Source of the DNA: Novosphingobium sp.
GTDB lineage: Bacteria; Pseudomonadota; Alphaproteobacteria; Sphingomonadales; Sphingomonadaceae
Assembly (NCBI GenBank): GCA_030830245.1
Contig: JAURNJ010000061.1
Location: 1 to 8,229 of the forward strand
Reading direction: 5' to 3'
Length of the DNA stretch: 8,229 nt
The notes under the pieces are model-generated. The model was not told the DNA's origin and made no database searches. It saw nothing but the letters and a program-made list of their open reading frames with translations. A program made the position numbers and the translations under genes. Below are positions 1 through 5,411 of the stretch, one piece after another; the first letter of the stretch is position 1, and each line of letters begins with the position of its first letter.

Positions 1-1
1 C

Positions 2-163
2 ACTGACAAAAGCGAACACTTCACCGTGACTGGCGGCGTCACCAACTTGACCGATAAACGATACATCCAAGGCGGGTACGTCGATCTCGACATCGGCGGC
101 GCCGCCACCGCAAGCTTCTCGCGTCCGCGCGAATGGTTCCTGAAGCTCGCCTACAAATACTAA
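2..163 (+). CDS. TonB-dependent receptor, C-terminal end (partial)
   Basis: The reading frame is open from the window edge to a TAA at 161-163 and gives 53 residues. They contain the pattern GGVTNLTDKRYIQGGY, typical of the last beta-hairpins of TonB-dependent receptors (V-x-N-L-[TF]-[DN]-K-x-Y). The end, REWFLKLAYKY, is the usual closing beta-strand with alternating hydrophobic residues and a terminal aromatic. Such receptors are outer-membrane barrels that import scarce or bulky compounds using energy from TonB-ExbBD. The substrate cannot be read from this fragment. Its position 89 bases upstream of xylM on the same strand suggests, by inference only, uptake of an aromatic compound or a co-regulated nutrient. 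The plug domain and most of the barrel lie outside the window. Confidence 0.85.
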   Translation, partial: TDKSEHFTVTGGVTNLTDKRYIQGGYVDLDIGGAATASFSRPREWFLKLAYKY

Positions 164-175
164 GACCCTATACCC

Positions 176-201
176 GAGGGCGGCGCACCGCCGCCGCCCT
201 C
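176..201 (+). terminator. Perfect 10-bp GC-rich hairpin after the receptor gene
   Basis: Bases 176-185 (GAGGGCGGCG) pair perfectly with 192-201 (CGCCGCCCTC) around a 6-base loop. The hairpin begins 12 bases after the receptor stop codon and lies 51 bases before the xylM start. No T-run follows (the next bases are ACCCTTGCC), so it is not a textbook intrinsic terminator. It may terminate weakly, protect the 3' end of the receptor mRNA, or partly uncouple receptor and xylM expression. Confidence 0.5.
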
Positions 202-240
202 ACCCTTGCCTCGACGGTCAAGGCCAGAGCAAAATAACTC

Positions 241-247
241 GGGAGAA
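241..247 (+). promoter_or_regulatory. Ribosome binding site of xylM
   Basis: GGGAGAA lies five bases before the ATG at 253, which supports that start. The same 7-mer at the same distance is found before bphB and xylC on the other strand. Confidence 0.75.
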
Positions 248-252
248 ATCCG

Positions 253-1356
253 ATGGACGGCCTACGCTATTTTCTCATCCCAGTCATGACCTTGGCGGGC
301 GTTATCGGATTCATGCTCGGCGGGAGCTACGTCTGGCTGGGCGCGGCGACCTTTCCGGTATTGATGACGCTGGATATCCTGCTGCCGGCGGACCACAAGA
401 TGCGCGCGCAGGGCACGGCACTGCTTGGCGATTTCGCCATGTACCTCCAGCTCCCGTGCATGATCCTGCTGGTCTGGGCCTTTGCCCGATCGGTTGCGAC
501 CGCGATCAACCCGATCACCGGCGCCGACAATTCAAGCTGGCAACTGGCCGGATCGCTGCTCAGCCTGGGCTGGCTCTCGGCGGTGCCGACCCTGCCGGTA
601 GCGCACGAGCTGATGCACCGCCGCCACTGGTTTCCACGCTATGTCGCCAAGTGTCTGAGCGCTTTCTACGGCGACCCCAATCGCGATATCGCCCATATCG
701 TCACCCACCACGTCCATCTCGATACGGCCAAGGATAGCGATACCCCTCGGCGCGGGCAGACCATCTACAGCTTCGTGTTCCAGGCGACTTGGGGTTCCTA
801 CAAGGATACTTGGGAAAAGTCGGCCGAAATCCTCCGCAAGCTGGGCCATGCTTCGCTGGGATGGCGCAATCCGGTGTGGCTAATGCCGCTCTTATCGGGC
901 AGTATCATCGTCTTTGTGGGCTTGACGGCAGGCCTTGGCGCGACGCTGACCGCTGTCGCCGCGATGGTAATGGCCAAGATGTTCGTGGAGGGGTTCAACT
1001 ACTTCCAGCACTATGGCCTGATCCGGGTCGAAGGGGCGCCGATCGAGCTCCATCACGCCTGGAACCACCTTGGCGCGATCGTCCGGCCGATCGGTGCGGA
1101 AATCACCAACCACATCAACCATCACCTTGACGGGCATATCCCCTTCTATGCGCTGAAGCCCGAACCGCAAGCGCCGCAGATGCCCTCACTGTTCCTGTGC
1201 TTCGCCGCCGGACTGATCCCGCCGGTCTGGTTCCGCTTCATCGCGCAACCGCGCCTCAAGGACTGGGACGAACGTTTCGCCACCCCCGGCGAACGCAAGC
1301 TGGCGGATCAGGCCAACGCACAGGCTGGTTGGCCGCGCTGGCTGGCCAGCACTTGA
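253..1356 (+). CDS. xylM: Xylene/toluene monooxygenase, membrane hydroxylase subunit XylM
   Basis: This is the 367-residue catalytic subunit of xylene monooxygenase, an integral inner-membrane non-heme di-iron enzyme of the AlkB/fatty-acid-desaturase group. It hydroxylates the methyl group of toluene and xylenes to benzyl alcohols, using electrons from XylA. The histidine clusters are visible: H118-E-L-M-H122 followed by R-R-H, H148-x3-H152-H153-x-H155, NYFQHYGL at 249-256, and N-H287-x2-H290-H291-L-D-G-H295. Hydrophobic segments lie near residues 7-32, 57-80, 97-117, 210-240 and 312-335. The length matches the TOL-plasmid protein (about 369), and stretches such as GDPNRDIAH and ITNHINHHLDGH agree with what I remember of XylM. 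The ATG has a good GGGAGAA site. xylA follows after 82 bases. In the classical TOL operon xylM follows xylC; here xylC is on the opposite strand. Alkane hydroxylase is a less likely alternative, because the motifs fit XylM better than AlkB. Confidence 0.93.
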   Translation: MDGLRYFLIPVMTLAGVIGFMLGGSYVWLGAATFPVLMTLDILLPADHKMRAQGTALLGDFAMYLQLPCMILLVWAFARSVATAINPITGADNSSWQLAGSLLSLGWLSAVPTLPVAHELMHRRHWFPRYVAKCLSAFYGDPNRDIAHIVTHHVHLDTAKDSDTPRRGQTIYSFVFQATWGSYKDTWEKSAEILRKLGHASLGWRNPVWLMPLLSGSIIVFVGLTAGLGATLTAVAAMVMAKMFVEGFNYFQHYGLIRVEGAPIELHHAWNHLGAIVRPIGAEITNHINHHLDGHIPFYALKPEPQAPQMPSLFLCFAAGLIPPVWFRFIAQPRLKDWDERFATPGERKLADQANAQAGWPRWLAST

Positions 1357-1383
1357 ACGCCAGGCCAATCGTCCACCCTCATT

Positions 1384-1416
1384 CGGGCGACAATCCGCAA
1401 CTGCGGATTCCGCCCG
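1384..1416 (+). promoter_or_regulatory. Strong two-tier stem-loop between xylM and xylA
   Basis: Inner stem: AATCCGC (1392-1398) pairs with GCGGATT (1403-1409) around the loop AACT. Outer stem: CGGGCG (1384-1389) pairs with CGCCCG (1411-1416), with a small AC/C internal loop between the tiers. That gives 13 Watson-Crick pairs in 33 bases, ending 22 bases before the xylA start. No T-run follows. Plausible roles are stabilising the xylM 3' end, partial attenuation, or holding down xylA translation. The structure is directly visible; the role is inferred. Confidence 0.6.
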
Positions 1417-1438
1417 CCCATTTCGGACAAACCCGACA

Positions 1439-2479
1439 ATGTTTTCTTTCCTGCGCAAATCCAAGATGAACACCGTAACCGTGGAAGGATCGCCGACCAC
1501 GCTTGACATACCGGCGGGCAAGACACTTCTTGAAGCGATGCTGGACGCGGGTCTGGCCATGCCGCACGATTGCAAGGTTGGCTCGTGCGGTACCTGCAAG
1601 TTCAAGCTCGTGTCTGGCAAGATCGGCGAATTGAGCCCGTCGGCCCTTGCACTTGAGGGCGACGAACTGCGCAGCGGCTTTCGCCTCGCCTGCCAGGCCA
1701 TTCCGCGCTCGGATCTGACAATCGCGGTTGATGCGCCACTCTCGCAAGGGATCGCCATTGCTACATATCGCGGCACCATCGTCGCTGCACAACGGCTGTG
1801 CGAGGATATAATCGGGCTGACCATCGAACTGGATCGGCCACTGGCCTTCACTCCCGGACAATACGCTGATCTGACCGCTCCCGGCATCGAAGGTGCACGC
1901 AGTTATTCATTCGCCTTCGCGACGGTTGGCGAACCCACCCAGCAACTGCATTTTCACATCCGGCACGTTCCGGGCGGCGCATTTACCGACTGGCTGTTCT
2001 GCACCGATCGCACCGGAATGGAGTTGAAGGTTACCGCCCCCTATGGGCAATTCGCCCTCAAGGACAGCACTGCCCCCATTCTTTGCATCGCAGGGGGTAG
2101 TGGTCTAGCGCCGATAATCTCGATTCTGGAGCAGGCGCTTGACCGGGGCGCAGACCGGGCGGTGCACCTGCTGTACGGTGCGCGCCGTCAGTCCAATCTC
2201 TATGCCCTCGACAAAATTGCGGCCCTTCGTCAACGCTGGATGGCCCCTTTCGAATTTGTCCCGGCCTTGTCGGATGAAGAGCCAGACAGCGACTGGGCAG
2301 GAGCGCGTGGGCTGATCACCGAGCAGATTGCGGGCGTTGCAGATCTCGCGGCGCACGAAGCCTATCTGTGTGGCCCACCGGCGATGATCGACTTTGCCGA
2401 AGCGCAATTGCTCGCCGCCGGCATCTCACGTTCGGTCATTTCGGCTGACCGCTTTCTCGATCGCAGCAATCGCACGTAA
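1439..2479 (+). CDS. xylA: Xylene monooxygenase electron-transfer component XylA
   Basis: This 346-residue cytoplasmic reductase passes electrons from NAD(P)H through FAD and a 2Fe-2S centre to XylM. An N-terminal plant-type ferredoxin domain (about 10-100) has cluster ligands C45, C50, C53 (HDCKVGSCGTCK) and C85 (RLACQ). A ferredoxin-NADP-reductase-like part follows: RSYSF at 154-158 (flavin binding), GGSGLAP at 219-225 (nucleotide phosphate binding) and YLCGPPAMID around 309-318 (pyridine-nucleotide side). Domain order and length match the TOL protein (about 350). The ATG at 1439 is preferred over the internal ATG at 1466, because TOL XylA also begins with a short Phe/Lys-rich leader before the ferredoxin fold. 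Neither start has a convincing Shine-Dalgarno, so translation may be weak or coupled. The stop codon abuts the terminator of the opposing operon. Confidence 0.92.
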   Translation: MFSFLRKSKMNTVTVEGSPTTLDIPAGKTLLEAMLDAGLAMPHDCKVGSCGTCKFKLVSGKIGELSPSALALEGDELRSGFRLACQAIPRSDLTIAVDAPLSQGIAIATYRGTIVAAQRLCEDIIGLTIELDRPLAFTPGQYADLTAPGIEGARSYSFAFATVGEPTQQLHFHIRHVPGGAFTDWLFCTDRTGMELKVTAPYGQFALKDSTAPILCIAGGSGLAPIISILEQALDRGADRAVHLLYGARRQSNLYALDKIAALRQRWMAPFEFVPALSDEEPDSDWAGARGLITEQIAGVADLAAHEAYLCGPPAMIDFAEAQLLAAGISRSVISADRFLDRSNRT

Positions 2480-2513
2480 AAAAAAGACGGGCGCTCGACG
2501 AAGCGAGCACCCG
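2478..2513 (-). terminator. Rho-independent terminator of the - strand catabolic operon
   Basis: On the - strand, the stem formed by 2513-2504 and 2497-2488 has nine pairs and one internal mismatch around a 6-base loop. It is followed by GTC and then an 8-base T-run (complement of 2478-2485). It lies 26 bases after the stop of the dihydrodiol dehydrogenase gene, the last gene of that strand's operon. The T-run complements bases that include the last two bases of the xylA stop codon. On the + strand no T-run follows the hairpin, so it should terminate mainly the - strand transcript. Confidence 0.82.
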
Positions 2514-2539
2514 CCAAGGGTGGAGAGATTTAAGCCGCT

Positions 2540-3340
2540 TCAGCCTTCGGGACGCTTGCCAATGCCGATGCCACCATCGCTGAGCAAAACCGCTCCTGTC
2601 ATGTAGGCCGAGTCCCGACGCGAGGCTAGCAAGGCATAGAGCCCTGTGTGATCATCCGGTTCAGCGATCCGCGCGAGCGGCGTCATCCCGGCAATCATCG
2701 CGTCGAGGCCTTCCATGTCCTCCATGTGGACATCGGCCGTTCCGCCCGCCTTGGTGCCGCCGAGGGGTGTCCGGGTGCCGCCCGGAGCCACGCCGTTGAC
2801 CCTGACATCGGGGGTAAGTTCCCATGCCAGCTGGCGGATCAGACCAAGGACCGCGTGCTTCGATGCCACATAGGGCGTGCCACCGCCGCCGGTATAGAAG
2901 CTCGAGGTCGAGGCCGTGAAGATGATGCTGCCCTTGGTCTTCCTGAGTTCCGGGATTGCGGCGCGGGCACCGAAGAAGTAGCCCTTGACGTTGACCCCAA
3001 AAATCTCGTCCAACGTTTCGGAGAGCTTGTCCGGATCCATGTCCGCCAGCGGGGTCATGTAATCCCAGATGCCGACATTGCCGACAAACACGTCGAGCTT
3101 GCCGAAGGTAGCCACGGTCGCCGCAACCGCGTTCTGGTTGTCGGAATAGTTGCGGACATCGCCCTCAACCACGACTATTCCTTTGCCATGCCGCATGCGC
3201 ACCATGTCAGCTTGGTCGGCGTCCCTGACCAGGACGCCTACCTTTGCACCTTCTTCGAGATAGCGGGCGACGACCGCCGCGCCGATCCCGGTGGCGCCGC
3301 CGGTCAGCAGCGCCACCTGTCCTTCGAGTCTTGCAGTCAC
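2540..3340 (-). CDS. bphB: cis-Dihydrodiol dehydrogenase, BphB-like short-chain dehydrogenase
   Basis: A 266-residue cytoplasmic short-chain dehydrogenase. It resembles cis-2,3-dihydrobiphenyl-2,3-diol dehydrogenase, which re-aromatises ring-dioxygenase products to catechols. Visible are the cofactor loop T13-GGATGIG20, GNVGIWDY at 87-94 (BphB/NahB type: NAGIWDY), N117 in NVKGY, and the triad S144, Y157, K161 in YVASK. The [10 protein letters not shown] stretch and the closing LLSDGGIGI also fit BphB better than XylL or a generic SDR. The start is GTG at 3340, not ATG: GGGAGAA lies five bases upstream, whereas the ATG at 3342 is followed at once by TGA. It is the last gene before the terminator, 31 bases after xylC. 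After beta-strand 2 the sequence reads V38-R39-D40, so NAD versus NADP preference is uncertain. No ring-hydroxylating dioxygenase is in the window to supply a diol, so benzylic alcohol oxidation is a possible but weaker alternative. Confidence 0.75.
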   Translation of the reverse strand: MTARLEGQVALLTGGATGIGAAVVARYLEEGAKVGVLVRDADQADMVRMRHGKGIVVVEGDVRNYSDNQNAVAATVATFGKLDVFVGNVGIWDYMTPLADMDPDKLSETLDEIFGVNVKGYFFGARAAIPELRKTKGSIIFTASTSSFYTGGGGTPYVASKHAVLGLIRQLAWELTPDVRVNGVAPGGTRTPLGGTKAGGTADVHMEDMEGLDAMIAGMTPLARIAEPDDHTGLYALLASRRDSAYMTGAVLLSDGGIGIGKRPEG

Positions 3341-3345
3341 ATCGT

Positions 3346-3352
3346 TTCTCCC
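3346..3352 (-). promoter_or_regulatory. Ribosome binding site deciding the GTG start of bphB
   Basis: On the - strand, GGGAGAA is followed by ACGAT and then GTG at 3340. The five-base spacing equals that of xylM and xylC. The overlapping ATG at 3342 would have only three bases of spacing and is immediately followed by TGA, so GTG is the productive start. Confidence 0.7.
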
Positions 3353-3377
3353 AATGATCGTTGCTTGCCGATCACTG
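3352..3377 (-). promoter_or_regulatory. Stem-loop spanning the xylC stop and touching the bphB ribosome binding site
   Basis: On the - strand RNA, CAGUGAUCG (3377-3369) pairs with CGAUCAUUG (3360-3352) around an 8-base loop, giving nine pairs including one G-U. The 5' arm contains the UGA stop of xylC. The last base of the 3' arm is the first G of the bphB GGGAGAA. Ribosomes finishing xylC would open this stem, which could couple bphB translation to xylC. The role is inferred. Confidence 0.4.
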
Positions 3378-4877
3378 ATCGAACATTCCGGTGCGACCTT
3401 CCTGGAGGTTGACCACCACCGACTTGGTCTGGGTGTAGTGATTCAGCACTTCATGGCTGAATTCACGCCCGAAGCCGCTTTGCTTGTAACCGCCCAGCGG
3501 CATGTTGGCCTTCAGGTTGTAGTAGCGATTGATCCAGACCGTGCCAGTTTCGAGCTTGCGCGCAATCCGGTGGGCTCGGGCGATGTCCTTGGTCCAGACG
3601 CCGCCAGCGAGGCCGTAAGTTGTATTGTTGGCCTGCTTCATCATGTCGTCTTCGTCGCTCCAGGTGATGACGCTGGTAACCGGTCCGAAGATCTCTTCCT
3701 GCGCGATCCGCATGGAGTTGTTGACGTTGGTGAACACGGTCGGCTTGATAAAATTGCCATCGGCCAGATCTGCGGCATCCGAGCGGCTGCCGCCGGTCAG
3801 GACCTCGGCCCCTTCCTCGGTGGCCAGGCGCAGGTAGCTTTGCACCTTGTCAAACTGCATCTTCGATGCCTGGGCGCCAAGCTGGGTCGCCATGTCGAGC
3901 GGGTCGCCCTGGCGGATGCCTTCAAGCGCGGTCTTGAACTTGGCCAGGAACTCGTCCTGGATCGACTGGTGCAGGAACAGGCGCGAACCGGCCAGACAGA
4001 CTTCGCCCTTGTTGAGCACGGTCGACATAGTCGCGCTTTCCACCGCCGCGTCGATGTCGGCATCGCCACACACGATGTGCGCCGACTTGCCGCCCAACTC
4101 GAGCGTCTGGGGGATGATGTTGGCCGAGGCATACTGGATGATCCGGCGCGCGGTGGCGATCGAACCGGTGAAGGCCACCTTGGCGACATCGGGGCTGGTG
4201 ACCAGCGCCTCGCCCACGTCCGCGCCATAGCCGGTGACGACGTTGATCACACCCGGCGGCAACAGATCAGCCATTTCCACGAAGAATTCAATCACCGAAA
4301 GGCAGACCGTTTCGGCCGGCTTCAGAACGACAGTGTTGCCCGAGGCCAGCGCGGGCGCGATCTTGCACGCCATCATCAACATCGGCACGTTCCATGGGAT
4401 AATCTGCGCGCAGACGCCGAGCGGTTCGCGGTGGACGATGCCGATCGCGTCGGGATAATCGAGCGTCTGGCCGTGCAGGCCATAGGCGGCACCGGCGAAC
4501 AGCTCAAACTGCCCGATCGTCTGCGGCATATCGAAATACATCGATTCGCGCATCGGCTTGCCGTTGTTGAGCGTTTCGAGGGTGGCATAGTGCGAATGGC
4601 GTGCCTTCAGACGACGCGCAACCTCGATCAGGATTTCTTGGCGCTCGCCGGGCAGGCTCTGCGACCACTTGGGAAACGCCGCCTTGGCGGCGGCAATCGC
4701 GCGTTCGATATCCTTGGCGTTGCCGGCCTGAATCTTGGTCAGCACCTTGCCGGTCGAGGGATTGAGCAGATCGATGGTCTTGCCGCTGTCCCCGGCGATC
4801 CACTCGCCGCCGATATAGTGGCCGTACTCGGACTTGATCCCGTATTCGTTTTCTGCACTTCTCAACTGCGTAGCCAT
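3372..4877 (-). CDS. xylC: NAD(P)-dependent aldehyde dehydrogenase, probable benzaldehyde dehydrogenase
   Basis: A complete 501-residue aldehyde dehydrogenase-superfamily enzyme. It has the catalytic Asn in PWNVP (N163), the nucleotide-binding FTGS, the general base E260 in LELGGKS, the nucleophile C294 in GEVCLAGSR, and EIFGPV with E395 and F397. Its place beside xylene genes suggests oxidation of benzaldehydes (XylMA pathway) to benzoates, as XylC does. However, its sequence looks like the broad acetaldehyde/betaine-aldehyde class rather than the TOL-plasmid XylC (about 487 residues) as I remember it, so the symbol rests on context. Acetaldehyde from the lower pathway is already served by the acylating XylQ. 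The ATG at 4877 is chosen over the GTG at 4880, because GGGAGAA is five bases from the ATG and only two from the GTG. It starts 19 bases after the ferredoxin stop and is followed by bphB after 31 bases. Confidence 0.7.
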   Translation of the reverse strand: MATQLRSAENEYGIKSEYGHYIGGEWIAGDSGKTIDLLNPSTGKVLTKIQAGNAKDIERAIAAAKAAFPKWSQSLPGERQEILIEVARRLKARHSHYATLETLNNGKPMRESMYFDMPQTIGQFELFAGAAYGLHGQTLDYPDAIGIVHREPLGVCAQIIPWNVPMLMMACKIAPALASGNTVVLKPAETVCLSVIEFFVEMADLLPPGVINVVTGYGADVGEALVTSPDVAKVAFTGSIATARRIIQYASANIIPQTLELGGKSAHIVCGDADIDAAVESATMSTVLNKGEVCLAGSRLFLHQSIQDEFLAKFKTALEGIRQGDPLDMATQLGAQASKMQFDKVQSYLRLATEEGAEVLTGGSRSDAADLADGNFIKPTVFTNVNNSMRIAQEEIFGPVTSVITWSDEDDMMKQANNTTYGLAGGVWTKDIARAHRIARKLETGTVWINRYYNLKANMPLGGYKQSGFGREFSHEVLNHYTQTKSVVVNLQEGRTGMFDQ

Positions 4878-4882
4878 CACAA

Positions 4883-4889
4883 TTCTCCC
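4883..4889 (-). promoter_or_regulatory. Ribosome binding site of xylC
   Basis: On the - strand, AA-GGGAGAA is followed by TTGTG and then ATG at 4877. This favours the ATG over the GTG three bases earlier. Confidence 0.7.
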
Positions 4890-4896
4890 TTAGTTT

Positions 4897-5178
4897 TCAT
4901 CCAATTTCGATGACCAGGTCATTCAAAGGATAGAGCCGACAGGCCAGGACGTATCCCTTTGCCTGATCGGCGACAGAAACCTTGGCCGTGCTCATTTTGC
5001 CGGTCCGGTATTCGCCCTCGACGACTCGAACCACGCAAAACCCGCAACCACCGCCGCGGCAGCCCACTCCGATATCGTTGCCACCACTCCGCTCCATCGC
5101 GATCAGCACGCGTTCACCCTCGGGGCACGCGAACTGCCCCCCTCCGACGATTCGGATCTGGTGGGTCTCAGTTCTCAT
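4897..5178 (-). CDS. xylT: XylT-like plant-type 2Fe-2S ferredoxin
   Basis: A 93-residue soluble ferredoxin with cluster ligands C40, C45, C48 and C80. The core VGCRGGGCGFC, followed by YRTGKMS, closely matches what I remember of XylT from the TOL plasmid. XylT-type ferredoxins re-reduce the iron of catechol 2,3-dioxygenase after inactivation by methyl-substituted catechols. The dioxygenase itself is not in this window. The ATG at 5178 is chosen because it starts the conserved domain and lies 11 bases inside the end of the tautomerase gene, a coupled arrangement. Upstream is a modest GAAGAAG. A longer in-frame start at 5238 would add a Pro/Arg-rich leader that is only the complement of the tautomerase Ala tail, so it was rejected. 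In the TOL operon xylT precedes xylE; here it sits after xylH and before xylC. Confidence 0.88.
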   Translation of the reverse strand: MRTETHQIRIVGGGQFACPEGERVLIAMERSGGNDIGVGCRGGGCGFCVVRVVEGEYRTGKMSTAKVSVADQAKGYVLACRLYPLNDLVIEIG

Positions 5179-5410
5179 TCGACCAATCTTCTTCGACCCG
5201 GGGTTGCGCGGCGGCGGCGGCGGCGGCCTTCGCAGCAAAACTTAGCCCCCCTACCGCGAAATGCGCCGGGGCCATCTCGCGAAGGATGACGCGAACCGAC
5301 TCACGCGGGGCCCCGATCGCATCGATGGCAGCATCGGTCAGAGCCTTGATCAGCCGCTCTTTGGCTTCTGGCGGGCGCCCTTCGAGCAGGTTGACCTCGA
5401 TGATCGGCAT
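5168..5410 (-). CDS. xylH: 4-Oxalocrotonate tautomerase with an Ala-rich C-terminal tail
   Basis: This enzyme converts the enol and keto forms of 2-hydroxymuconate/4-oxalocrotonate in the dehydrogenative branch of meta cleavage. The gene encodes 80 residues including Met; the mature chain starts with the catalytic Pro1 (PIIEVNLLEGR). In mature numbering R11, R39 and F50 are all present, the residues known to act in the 4-OT family. The canonical protein is 62 residues and ends near position 60. This one continues with seven Ala and then an acidic tail, QPRVEEDWSNEN. The Ala stretch is encoded by a CGG-type trinucleotide repeat. A strong GGAGG (5417-5421 on the - strand) lies six bases before the ATG. 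Spacing is one base from xylI and an 11-base overlap with xylT. Homohexamer assembly is known for the family; where the tail would project cannot be told. Confidence 0.9.
   Translation of the reverse strand: MPIIEVNLLEGRPPEAKERLIKALTDAAIDAIGAPRESVRVILREMAPAHFAVGGLSFAAKAAAAAAAQPRVEEDWSNEN
5209..5226. repeat. Six perfect CGG trinucleotide repeats inside xylH
   Basis: Read on the + strand, CGG is repeated six times without interruption. On the coding strand it supplies most of a seven-alanine run in the tautomerase tail. Changes in copy number would alter the tail length in frame. Confidence 0.8.
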
Positions 5411-5411
5411 A

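Noticed and set aside
206..235. Possible sigma-70 promoter for xylM (TTGCCT ... CAAAAT, 18 bases apart)
   Set aside because: The match to consensus is weak and sphingomonad promoters are poorly predicted this way; not supported enough to list.
1186..1887. - strand open frames opposite xylM/xylA
   Set aside because: They overlap the conserved ferredoxin domain of XylA and the 3' part of xylM, with no ribosome binding site or family features seen.
3291..4913. Long + strand open frame (540 codons) opposite xylC and bphB
   Set aside because: It is antisense to two well-supported genes, has no family motifs and reflects the high GC third-position bias of the opposite strand.
5179..5238. Longer N-terminus for the XylT ferredoxin
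   Set aside because: The extra residues (a six-proline run) are only the complement-frame reading of the tautomerase Ala repeat; the ATG at 5178 matches family length.
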